Assembly: GCA_027886185.1 (NCBI GenBank) | Contig: WOAB01000056.1 | Coordinates: 11,470,001-11,534,000 of the forward strand | DNA from: Rheum nobile | Lineage: Eukaryota > Streptophyta > Magnoliopsida > Caryophyllales > Polygonaceae | Direction of reading: 5' to 3' | Length of the DNA stretch: 64,000 nucleotides | Shown here: piece after piece, positions 33,698-44,295 of the stretch | Layout of the letters: the number at the start of each line of letters is the position of its first letter | How positions within the stretch are numbered: the stretch's first letter is position 1 | Program-made: the position numbers and the translations under genes | The notes under the pieces: generated by a model | Database searches by the model: none | The model's input: only the letters and a program-made list of their open reading frames with translations | Told to the model about the DNA's origin: nothing

Positions 33698-35575
33698 TTG
33701 ATTTGATTTGTATGTGTGTATCTATCTGGATTTGTTCTTGTTCAGGTGAAATGAGTTAGATTTCTTTCACATACTGATTTCTGATTTTCCTTCCCCCCCC
33801 CCCTTTAATTACTAGGTAGCCCCTATTTTTGTAATTGCTTTGATTTGTGAATGTGCTTTTATGCTTTGTTTATAGGTTGGATTTGGTTCTTTTAGAAGTG
33901 TTCTGGGCTATTTATGTTTTTCCTTGCTGCTGCTTGTTTTTGCTATATAATTTTGCAATGAATAAGGCTACAGATAATCTCTTTGGGTAAGTTTGAATAT
34001 TTGGTGGATGATGTGACTGCCACTTCTTCGGTTGTTAGGTTCCTTCTAAACTATTACGTTGCGTTTGGTCGACAGCTATGTGGAATCAGGAATCGGTTTT
34101 GGGATTCCTGTTGGTTGATTGAGGATCTTTTTTTCAATCTGATTCAACCCGGTGCTTTCCAAACCTAATTCCTAATTTCAAATGCATACCGCAATTTCAA
34201 CCAAACACCACTTTAGAGGTCTTCAACTCGCGATTGTATCTACTACATTATTATTTTGGCATTTAAATGATTAGTTGGAGTGTTTAACAGAAAATATTCA
34301 GTTTTGGTTGAGTTTGAAAACAAAATGATTTCACTGTGTCTCGATCTTAGTTGGAATCGTGAGTTTACTTCAATGTTGATCTGAAACGACTACATAGTGC
34401 TTGCAAGTATTCCGTCGTTTTGGGGTTGGGGTACACTGCAAACCAGCTAAGGATCAACCGTGTTGATGCTTGATCCAAGACTAGAATGATCCCTATTGCT
34501 TAGTAACTTTTTTAATGTATATTTGGAAAAAATGAATAAATTAGTAATTCATGAAATTTCTTGGATCCTACAATTAAGTGCATGGATCTTGCCAAAAATT
34601 CACTAGATGAGATTTGTGTACAGCTGGTCTGGTAACAAAAGAATATAGCCATATCTTCATTGATATCACACTCTGCTTTAAGCATCTGAGTTTGTCATGC
34701 TTATATTAATTATGTGATGTGGAATGAGTTCTCTATTTTTTTTTAAATGAGGTGGAATGACACTTTGATTAAAATGTAGGACTCCAATGGTTATGCAGCT
34801 CAATGTCATTTTCCGTATTGTGGAGGGAGGTATAGTCACGGTTGTAGGTATATTCTGTTTAGAAATAAGGGATGATAGTTCAACATAAGGGGAAACATAA
34901 TACTACCAGACAACTAGAAATGAAGAATTTCGCAGAATATCTTATTCGTATGGTACTTGAAGCCTAATTGTAAACTATAACTTGGAGTTGTTAATGGAAG
35001 AATTTGTTGAATCTGTTAATAGAGGTGTTCAATTTTTAATTGTATAAACCTGTGAAAGGAGCTCTACCCAGTTTGAAAATCCGCGTTTGTCAATGTTTGT
35101 GACCATAGAGTGTATCAGATCTTAGTGCCACAAAGCACTCAGAAAGGTATTTGGTTATTGCGAGCATTCAATTAATATAACTTGGCTTCATAAGTTTTCC
35201 TTACGTTCCATTTTTAATGTAGCAAATAAACACTTTTTGTTTATGTTGAATAAACGATTTGAACTCTTAAAACTTTTAGTGGACATTCAGAGCTTGAAAA
35301 TGGCATTATTATGACAACAAAACAAGTTGTCAGATAAATTGAGCTCAGTCATTACATTAATAGCCAACTAACTAGATTGATGATGTATTAATGAGAATAG
35401 TAGCTTCTACTATCTTGTTCTGTTCCTGATATTTATATATCTTCTCTCGTCCTTGAATTCCCGTCTCAAAGTTCATATGTTGAATCATGAATTCATGACT
35501 ATAGACAATTTCTTAACTTTCAACCTGAAGTTCAGCCGAAAAACATTGATGGCATTATTGATGTTTTTGTTGCAG
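33698..35575 (+). other. Remainder of hydrolase intron 1
   Basis: Ordinary AT-rich intron sequence with a C run at 33794-33803. Apart from the possible MITE below, no element or RNA gene was seen. It ends in a T-rich stretch and TTGCAG before exon 2. Confidence 0.6.
34058..34211. mobile_element. Possible small MITE
   Basis: GTTGCGTTTGGTCG at the left and CAACCAAACACCAC at the right are partial inverted repeats. Similar ends occur in PIF/Harbinger (Tourist-like) MITEs. No clear target duplication could be fixed. Confidence 0.35.
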
Positions 35576-35612
35576 GTATGATTACTCTGGATACGGGCAA
35601 TCTACCGGGAAG
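35576..35612 (+). CDS. Hydrolase exon 2
   Basis: 37 nt encoding the end of ...A plus YDYSGYGQSTGK. Acceptor TTGCAG, donor GTACGT. The phase matches exon 1. Confidence 0.85.
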
Positions 35613-35728
35613 GTACGTTAGGTCCAATGTTTCTCTATGAGCAAAGACTCTGTACATTGGTACCAGTTTTGCAGACTGAAATCAATAATAAAAATATAAT
35701 TTATATGAAATTTCTTCGCCATTCACAG

Positions 35729-35848
35729 CCATCCGAGCAGAATACGTATGCAGACATAGAAGCTGCATATAAATGCCTTGAAGAAAACTATGGTGCTAAG
35801 CAAGAAGAGGTTATTCTTTATGGCCAATCAGTTGGAAATTGTCTATAG
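35729..35848 (+). CDS. Hydrolase exon 3, ends prematurely
   Basis: Encodes PSEQNTYADIEAAYKCLEEN and then GQSVG (the nucleophile elbow), followed by NCL and TAG. Family members continue with SGPT-type residues and the rest of the fold, so homology is lost within a codon or two of the nucleophile. Confidence 0.8.
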   Translation, partial: PSEQNTYADIEAAYKCLEENYGAKQEEVILYGQSVGNCL

Positions 35849-35879
35849 TCATGAATAACAAGTTGTTTGGTGTTCAAAG

Positions 35880-36067
35880 CTATGTTACATGGACACGGAT
35901 AAAGAAATCCGATACGGGTACAGATCCGACACGGGTACGGTGCCATTTCTGAAAATGGTTCCACTAACGCAAGCTTGAACAGTTCCGTATCCGTATCGTA
36001 TCCGTATCCGATACGTGTCGTGTCGACACGGGTACGGTGCCATTTTTGACGTGTCCATGTAACATAG
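35880..36067. mobile_element. hAT-type MITE (188 bp)
   Basis: The terminal inverted repeat CTATGTTACATGGACACG is present at both ends. An 8-bp target duplication GTTCAAAG flanks it (35872-35879 and 36068-36075). The interior has repeated GATACGGGTACGG-type words. It lies 31 bp after the hydrolase stop codon. Confidence 0.9.
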
Positions 36068-36075
36068 GTTCAAAG

Positions 36076-37693
36076 TGATGATCAATGAATCTGCTTTCTT
36101 GTTCATGGCTTGGTGCAGAGAACTTGTCATGGTGTTGTGTTAATGCTTTAGCTGATTGACATTTCTTGCTCAAGATTATTGATTTAGATAGCTTTGTATC
36201 AATATCATATATTCAAATGCATAATTTTGTTATATTTTGCCTTCATGTAGACCTTTAACATTAAAAGACCGGAAAACCGGATCTGACCCGAATCAAGACT
36301 CTTTGGGTATGGTAGAAAATTTTCAATCCTAACTTTGTCTTAAAGGAATTTCAATCCTAAATTAAAGCAACACAAACTCAAAATTACTTGATTAAGAAAA
36401 CCTAACCGATTTGATCATTGGCTTGTAAGTAGAAATCCGAAATTATTCCAATCATAGTCCATATATAGAGGCTACTATTCAACATATACAACTACTTGTA
36501 GATGTTAAGATATCTAACCTTTTGCATGAAATTAGAATTAGAATTGACCCTCTATTCTATGCAACATTTTGTGATTCTTAAGTTAAGGTCTTAAAATGTC
36601 AATTCTGATTTTACCTAAATAAAATGTCATTTTGGAGGTCAGAATTCAAACCCATTTGGCCATTTGCATTGATCTTGAGTTGCTTTATGGTTGGTTTTGT
36701 TTTTTTGATTTTGTTTATGAGAGCTTCATGTAATTTTAGATAAGAATAACTTGACATGTACACTTCATATGTGATGTCTAGTCCTGTACCTACCAAACTT
36801 ATGTTGGACAAATTGGGCTTTCTTATCCTTTGGATGGGCTGTAGTAGGCCCATATAACTAATCAAGATGCTGACTTTCATATCATGAGAATTTGATCAAC
36901 ACCCACAAGTTCGATTCAAATCTTCTATCTCATTTTCGTGTCCCAATTGGTGTCCCATTTGATCTGAGCCGTCCAAAAATTAATAACTTGTTTAATAAAA
37001 AGGAGAAAAAGAGGATAATTAAGGGTTTGAACGGGTTGATTGGATTGGGATAGGGTTTAGGGATAGGGGGTAGGACAGAGGATTTGGACCGCCACAAGTT
37101 GACATGCATACTATTAAGTCATTGACTATGGCTAACTAGTTAGGTATTCATACATTTACATGATCAATAACAGACCTCGAAGAATTTTAACAAAAAAGGA
37201 CATTTGAAACCATTTTTTTTAAAATACTTCGGCATATAATGGGTTCATATCCATGTATTAACCTAACAAAGGGACCTAAACTCAGAGGTTTAAGACCCAA
37301 TAAATGTGCAGGATTACTTCTAAACAAATGCAGCCTAACAAAAAAAAAACATGGATTTGAATGTGGCTAAATCTCATGTCTAATATCATATAAAGCTCAA
37401 ACACCCTAGGTTTACACCAATAGCTAAATACCATCATTCAGATTTTGCTCACAATTTTAACCTTCCCTTCCAAAAACTAAAAATAGAAATAAAAATCATT
37501 ATGATTTGCTTGTCCTGAAAATATTTTCTCGTCTAGGCGGCATAGAGAATTGAGAATTCACTTTTCTGGTTCACTCCAACATTCCCCACTTGCCCGACTG
37601 TTACTGCGCAGTTTTTGGATATCAAACGGAAATGCTTGTCAAAAAGCGTTTGTGACTAACCGTGTAGGGGATTTTGGTTTATTATTGAGAATA
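36076..37693. other. Intergenic between two convergent genes
   Basis: AT-rich sequence with no recognisable coding region or repeat. The missing 3' part of the hydrolase was looked for here and not found. Confidence 0.6.
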
Positions 37694-38212
37694 TCAGGGA
37701 GAGCTTGGAAGGGAGTTGGGAAAAGAGAGTTCTTTGTATTGGACAATAGCTGTGGGCAGTATATGCCCAGCACAGATCTCGTGCACCGTCTTAAAAAGTG
37801 GGAAGAAGTCCAGCCACCCATTGTTCCTCAAGACCTCGTACACCTCATTTGCTGTCGAGACACCCTTTAAAACACCCAGAAACTTCATCAAGAATACCAA
37901 TAATGCAAGAAAACTCCGACTATGTTAAGAAAGAGATTTTCCATTTGAACATAGAGATTGGTTAAGAGATTAAAATGCTGAGTGAATCACCTTATCTAGA
38001 ATCTCCGGATAGACCTACTAAGGGGGCGTTTGGTTTGACAAGGGGAAACGGAAAGGGAAAGGGATTGAAAAATGAAGGGAATGAAAAGGAAATGTGTTAA
38101 AATCAAATTTTGTTTGGTTTATCCCATGAATGGAATGATTACGTTTACGTTATTTTTTTAAGTGTTTGATTTGTTAATTATTGAATTACAATTTTTGTTA
38201 TTATTTTTTAAA

Positions 38213-38490
38213 TTTTGCCAAATCTATACATAACCAGACATAAATTACCAAATTATAAGTATCCAATCTATGCATACCAAACATAATTACCCAATCTATG
38301 CATACCAAACATAAGTATCAAATTTATGCATAATCAGACATAAAGTACCAAATCACAAGTACCCAATCTATGCATACCCAACGTTAGTATCAAATCTATG
38401 CATAACCGGACATAAAGTACCAAATCACACGTACCCAATCTATGCATACCAAACATAAGTACCAAATCTATGCATAACCAAAATACAAGT
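38213..38490. repeat. Minisatellite in the Harbinger element
   Basis: Imperfect repeats of CCAATCTATGCATACCAAAC and ATAAGTACCAAATCTATGC, about 42 or 84 bp apart, run through this stretch. Confidence 0.7.
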
Positions 38491-38517
38491 ATCAAATGTA
38501 ACTCTAACACATCCTAA

Positions 38518-38976
38518 TCACTTCTTCTTCAACAAATCTTTGACATACTGTTTCTTCAACGCCGTAGTTGCTTGATAAAAAACACGTAGCTTAGGTTCCT
38601 CAGCCATTAGGATAGTAGCTACCTGTCAAGTTTAAAAACCATTTCGAATCAAGGTTTGAAACAGTAAATAACTATAAAAAAACTAGACACGTTTTTTAAA
38701 ATATGACATTGTTACCTCTAAAGCATCTGAAGGAGAAAGATCCAATTTCAGCACTTCTTCTAGAATAATATTGTTGTCATTCTCAAGCTTCTTCTTTCTC
38801 TCTTCTTCACTACTCCACACTTGAGCCATTACACCCAAATTTGCATTCATATTTTCAAACACTTTACCAATCTCTGCAGAAGCTGATTTTAGAGATGCAT
38901 TCAACTCACCTCGAGGACCCACAAGCTGAGAAGGGATTCCAAGCAAAAGAAGCCAAAACCAACCAAGTAGAAAATC
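38518..38976 (-). pseudogene. C-terminal remnant of Harbinger Myb/SANT-like ORF1
   Basis: Two exons, 38716-38976 and 38518-38622, encode GELNASLKSASAEIGKVFEN, WSSEEERKKKLENDNNIILE, DLSPSDALE and VATILMAEEPKLRVFYQ, ending in KKK and TGA. This resembles the tail of Myb/SANT-like proteins that accompany plant PIF/Harbinger transposases. The DNA-binding N-terminus is missing. Confidence 0.55.
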
Positions 38977-39287
38977 TGCAACACAATAAAAAGAATTAGA
39001 AATTGCATTTAACCAATTAAACACTAAGAAAACCATGAGCATTTTCTCATTGGACAAAACTATTCAATGCCACTTACAAATGAGAAAAGGATACTACAGG
39101 GAATGTGCTTTTGAAGCTAACCCACTGGTCAAGTTTGTTACTAGATAAAACAGAGGATTTTAAAATTGGTTTAAATCACTTTATTTACAGTTCAAATTAC
39201 CTTTTTTCCGTCGCAATTCAAAGTGATTTGTATGCTGATTCTACTAAAGAAATTTCTTGCCATAATTTTCCTCCAGTGATCCAATTA

Positions 39288-39387
39288 ATTTTATATACAA
39301 AATTCAATTAACAACAGACCAAGGCTAATATAAGAAGACAAACACATTGATGAATTTTATATACAAAATTCAATTAACAACAGACCA
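39288..39387. repeat. 65-bp-spaced direct duplication
   Basis: TTTTATATACAAAATTCAAT with the following AACAACAGACCA occurs twice, starting near 39289 and 39354. Confidence 0.7.
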
Positions 39388-42300
39388 CCCTTTTAATTTG
39401 CCTTTGAACCCAAAGGCTTCAGCTATGTTTACAGGAATTGTAAGCTTTTTTGTTCTTTGTACTATCTGTATGTCCATATATAAGCACTATTTGACAATAC
39501 ATGTGGACACGTCACTAGATTGTGTAATCCAATATTTTTTTCTGTTTGAGAAAGCTTTCTTTGGGTTCAAAGACAAACACATTGATCATAGAATCCATTG
39601 GAGAGAGAGAAGATCCAATCCAAGCTTATCTTCTCTAAACCATCTACCACTATCTACTGAAAATAAAGGGACAAAAGCCCAGAAAATGCAGCCTGTGAAT
39701 ATGTGATGCCATTCAAATCATTCAACTATTACTCTAATAAACATTTTCATTCTACAGATTGAAAAGTAGCTTCAGTTGAGATGGAGAGGATCCACCATTT
39801 TCATTCATGAGTTCACAGCTCACCCACACAACCACAAAGCCACGTCATCCACTTGCTTGGTACAACAACAGCAAGCAGAAGAGCTCCAAATTCTACAGTC
39901 AAACGACCAAATCCAACAAACCCAAATAGCCAAACAAACTACAAACTTAGCTTAGAGTCGAACAAAGTACAATCTGTTATTTGCTCTAATAAACAAACTA
40001 CAATCTGAAATAGACATTTTGACGAACACATGGCGTGCACCTAAACAAAAAGACATCAAAGCAAACACATACATGATGTCGAATTAGCCTAGTCGATGTT
40101 GAATCCAGAGCATGGAAACAAGCATCCAGAAAATTGCAACTAGACACACAATCAAAGCTCAACAAAGCAGATCTAGAGAAGAAAAAAGAGGGACGAGAGG
40201 GCTTACGGTGAGGGGAACTCGACGGTGAGGGGAACTCAACGGCGGAGGAGGCAAGGGTTTCTCGGCGGCAAACGAACGACGTCACCGGCGGAGGAGGAGA
40301 GGGGCTCGCGGTGAGGTGAACTCGACGGTGAACGACATCACAGGAGGCGCGAGCTGTGGAGAGAGGTGCGAGGGAGGAGAAAGGGAATGAAAACTCATAG
40401 TTTTACAAAGGAAACGGATACTCCTCTGGGCCTGAATGAAAAACCTAAAGAAAAAGCCCACCAAATGAAATGTAAGGTAAACTGATTCGAAATCCGTTTG
40501 TTTTGGCCCATTTAAGGCTAAACAAACAGGCCCTAAGACTGTTTCGAGACAGGCAACAATTTTATTTGGAAAATTGATTTAATTACAAGTAGAAAACCTC
40601 TCATTTGGAATATGTAGAATTATGTACCAATAGGAAACTTCACTAGGCTCCATCACTGCTTTGTCTATGATCCATTTTGTTCAAGTCATAAAGCCAGGTG
40701 TTTATATAAGCTTTATTTAGTCATCTGTCATAGAGCCTATGAAGTTAGCAGTTTTCACTTAGTTGGTACAAAATTAAAATGTTAGGGGGCACTCGAATGA
40801 CAAGTACCAAATCACAGAATACCTGCTTGTAATTATGCCAAACTTCAAGGTACCTAAGTGAATCTTTTCTTTGTCATTTTATCTTTAGCATTAAGATAAT
40901 AAGTTTATGTGGGTCAAATGTCACCACTAAGACAAAAGAAAAAGAAAAAAAACGAGCCTCATGTCATTTTCAAAATTAGATCTTACCTGCAATTTTTGAC
41001 CCTGTAGCATTTCTACTTCAAGTTCTTCAAATGACCTGAGCATGGTTTATAGTTAGAATAAGGTTAGTGTCAAAAAAATCAAACCATTTCTTCCACAACA
41101 ATAAAGATGGAGAAGAAATTGAAAGAATGGAACCTCTTTCCACCATGCCTTGCGAAGGCCTCTGCAATTCTTCGGTTTCTGCCTCCCACTATGACAGACA
41201 ACTAAACCATTAGCAAGCAAGACACAAATACTTGCACATGTAAGAGTATAAGGAGCTCTTACAGCATGTAGTGATGAGGTCAGCCACACCACAACTCTCC
41301 AAGAAGGTTCCATCTCTAACAGTTGGAAACAGACGCTTCGACAAGGCTCTCATTTCCTTCAAGCCAATCCTCATGATCGCAGCCTAAAATGAATTAGAAG
41401 TATTTTGAACTCCAGCAATGCTAAACACCAGCTTTACTGCACTGCATGACAAAATGAACTGAGCTCATCTGGAAGGGAAAGTTTGCCTTACTTTCGTGTT
41501 ATTCCCCATCTCCAAGCCATCCACGAGACCTGCCAAATGCAGAATTTTATTTTATAACATGATTTTGTTGGTCAATGATTCATTTTAGGGAGAATATACA
41601 TCTTAATTAATTAGAGGAAAAGAAGGAACCTGCAGCTACAGCCACGACATTTTTCAGAGTTCCGCAAAGTTCAACTCCCTCAACATCTTGAACCTAAGCC
41701 TTGCACAAAACGTCCAGCATTACAAAAAGTTTCCACATTTCATGTTTTGGCAAACAGAGGACATCAAAGGCGAAGCAGTAAACCCACAATATCAGTTTCT
41801 GTAATTCTGTAAAAGAGACCAAGTTAGTTAGCATAGATTGTGAGACTCACAACTGAGAGAACAAAATAACGTGTATTAAACAGCAGAGCCCATCTCTCTG
41901 CAGCCTCTTTGTTCTCCCTATATCCAATTGTGGCTTCACTGAATTTCTCCATAGCAATCTGCAAAAGGAAAGCTCATAACCTTTCTAGTTTTACCCTAAA
42001 CAATTCACAGTGCTTCTATTCCAAAGTATACTAATACAAAATAAATGTTATGACCTCATTAGCAATGTTTGCACCCATTAAAACGCAACAGGCTCAAGAT
42101 CATGCAGGGACCTTGCACCTTGACCGCATCCCTTTGATTAATGAGATAGCCTCTGCATCCTTCCTTATCTTACCAGCCAGCGCCTTGCAAATATTCCCAA
42201 CAAATTGATGTGGCGTCACAAAAACCAGCATGTTGGCATCCTTCACTGCCATAATTTTATACTCCTCATAATTCCCAATCCCAGATCAAAATCACAACAC

Positions 42301-43345
42301 CCAGAAGAATGTTCTCGTCATTATAAACTGGGAAAGCTACAGAAAACCATCCATCGAAAAGTGTTTACAAAAACCTATATGTTAAATGCAACATTGAAAG
42401 AAAATCACCCATTACATGCATGATGCATCCCATAAGCAAATGCTCACTTAACTCCTTAATCCTTATTCCATCCATAAAGTTGGTCTTTTTAATTTAGATT
42501 TTAATGGGTAATTATGAGCTTAGGTGACTTTTGGCTTACAAGATTTGTGTAATTGACTTTCTTCTTCTTCTTTCAGATTTAGCCTTTGTGTAAAAAAGGT
42601 ATTTTTTCTGCAGATTGTCCTATTCCACAGGTTGTTTTAAGAGAGTGAATTTGATTATATTCAACCAATCAGTCCTGAGACAGTTCTAAACCAGAGACAC
42701 ACCTGCTGTTTCAAGGTCAGGCTGAGCAACCACATTACTTCCAAGCTTTATCCCAGGAAGATACTTGACATTTTCCTGCAGAAAAAATCACCATACAAAT
42801 GAATGCCCTCTTCAACTTAGCCAAATTTGATAACTTCAAATGATTTCTTCTCACATTCGTTTGATTAATAACTTCAGTGAGTTTCTGGCCATCTGGCAAG
42901 GTCTCTTCGTACACCCACATGGTAACTTCATCTGAATTTCACAAACACGTGAAAATTGGGATCTCAAACTAGGTTAACTAAAACTTCAAATTTCCCAATT
43001 CGACATAGACAAATTGAATTGTATTGAATTTTGTGGATCAATTTGGGAAGAGAACTGCAATGCAGTACCGTGGAAGTTGTCGAGAGCGCGGGAGTTGGTT
43101 GCGATGAGCATGGCGGCAACGCTTCCCCAATTTCCGCTGCCGATCACGGTGACTTTGTATCTTGGAGAAGCTCCTCCGTTATCCATAGATGCCGACGCTG
43201 GAAGATTTTGTTGACGGTGAGAGCTGAAAAGGAAAATTTACAGGGAAAGATGAATGTGATACACGAAATCAGAAGAGCAATTAACGAGGAGAATCCATGA
43301 ACGTGTTGGAACTTGGAAGGTGTTAGCTAGACTCATTTTTTTTTA

Positions 43346-43558
43346 GGGGTTTTTGCAGGAAACCACCCGTTATATAGGGATTTCGTCAGTAAATCATCCG
43401 TTATCAACCTATTGATTTTAAACCATCCAAAAATGTAAAATTTGTTACAATCGACCACCTGATGACGGATTCCGTGAGATGATGCGTTAAGTGGTGGAAA
43501 ATGACGATTTTGCTCTTAAAATTTTACTGAAATTGCCGATTCAACCTGTTCATCTCGC
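43346..43558 (+). repeat. Left TIR of the MuDR-type element
   Basis: Includes TTTCGTCAGTAAATCATCCG and GACGGATTCCGTGAGATGA, matched in inverse at the right end. Confidence 0.9.
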
Positions 43559-43998
43559 GATATATCGAAATGCGATACGATACTTGAAGTTCTAGTGGTG
43601 ATATTGAAATTGATTTTACTGAAATTCATTTTAAACCACCCCAGAAAGTGAGAAAAACAGTGGCGATTCTTGAAGTTCTTCCAAAACCTCACCTCACTCT
43701 CAAATTTGATCTACGAAGGTTAGGGATTTAGGGTCGCGAATGGGTTATGGCTAATTCTGCGGGCTAGGGTTGATCTTCAGAAATTGGGGGTTTTGGTTTA
43801 GGGTTTTGATTTCTCGCCTTCTTCTAATTGATGTTTGTTTATGTGCTCAAGGACGAACTAAAGGACTGGTAAACTCGAAGAGAAGACCAAGACCGAGGAA
43901 GGTGGTGTGTTTGGCATAGACATTGTAGAGTTGGAGCATTGGTAAACTCTGAGCAGAAGAAGAAGCCATATCGAGGAGTTGAATAACTACTGGGAAAG

Positions 43999-44295
43999 GT
44001 AAGTTTCTGCACTGTGCTTTGCATTGAAGTATTTTATTGTTTTTAGTGGATTGGGATGACCAAAAAAGTGCTTTAGAATTGCTGTTGATTTGGACCGACA
44101 TTGAGTAGTCAGATTTGTGCAAGACAAAGATGGTGGACCCTTAGGAAATATATAGTAATTTTCTGGCTCATATAGTCACATGTGTATAGAATTTATTTGT
44201 CATTGATGAGTTTTGCTTTCTGGCTCAGATTGTGAAATATGCCTTTAATGATTTTTTTTGGACTGTCATGCATTTATTTGTTATTGCTTTTACAG
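43999..44295 (+). other. Presumed 5'-UTR intron of the transposase gene
   Basis: GGTAAGTTTC at 43999 looks like a donor. TTTTACAG immediately precedes the ATG at 44296. Inferred from splice signals only. Confidence 0.45.

Larger units (their letters stand above)
22340..35848 (+). pseudogene. ABHD17-like alpha/beta hydrolase gene, truncated
   Basis: Three exons can be joined: 22340-22944, 35576-35612 and 35729-35848 (donors GTAAGT and GTACGT, acceptors TTGCAG and TTCACAG, phases consistent). The start MGGVTSSMEAKFAFFPP, the block LLYSHGNAADLGQMY, the join YDYSGYGQSTGK and GQSVG match the plant ABHD17/WAV2-like family. These are membrane-associated serine hydrolases, and animal members remove palmitate from proteins. 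The GxSxG nucleophile is present. The next codons diverge and a TAG ends the frame after 253 residues. The Asp and His of the triad, and roughly the last 100-200 residues, were not found downstream. Exon 1 contains an in-frame MITE and intron 1 a 10.7-kb transposon. A distant missing 3' part cannot be excluded. Confidence 0.8.
38022..40533. mobile_element. PIF/Harbinger-derived element (2.5 kb)
   Basis: It begins GGGGGCGTTTGGTTT and ends with the inverse of GGGCCTGTTTGTTT. It is flanked by TAA on both sides (38019-38021, 40534-40536), the 3-bp target duplication of this superfamily. It contains only a remnant of the Myb-like accessory gene and no transposase, so it is non-autonomous. It sits in the last intron of the GPDH gene. 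Confidence 0.82.
37694..43186 (-). pseudogene. NAD-dependent glycerol-3-phosphate dehydrogenase, decayed
   Basis: Eleven exon remnants in order: 43069-43186, 42855-42931, 42703-42775, 42055-42245, 41851-41958, 41630-41693, 41492-41529, 41263-41383, 41134-41188, 40987-41035 and 37694-37864. They give the NAD-binding VIGSGNWGSVAA (residues 14-25), then KYLPGIKLG, LVFVTPHQFV, SLIKGM, CCVLMGANIANE, EKFSEATIGYR, VEGVELCGTLKNV, DGLEMGNNTK, ESCGVADLITT, GGRNRRIAEAF, and EVYEVLRNNGWLDFFPLF. This is the plant cytosolic GPDH type, which interconverts dihydroxyacetone phosphate and glycerol 3-phosphate. Exon 4 is damaged: after SLIKGM a one-base loss and a deletion of about nine codons before CCVLMG leave two in-frame stops. 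The other splice phases still fit. The last intron (3.1 kb) holds a Harbinger element. Confidence 0.82.

Noticed and set aside
37550..37928. Plus-strand frames across the last GPDH exon
   Set aside because: Antisense to a clear GPDH exon (EVYEVLRNNGWLDFFPLF on the minus strand).
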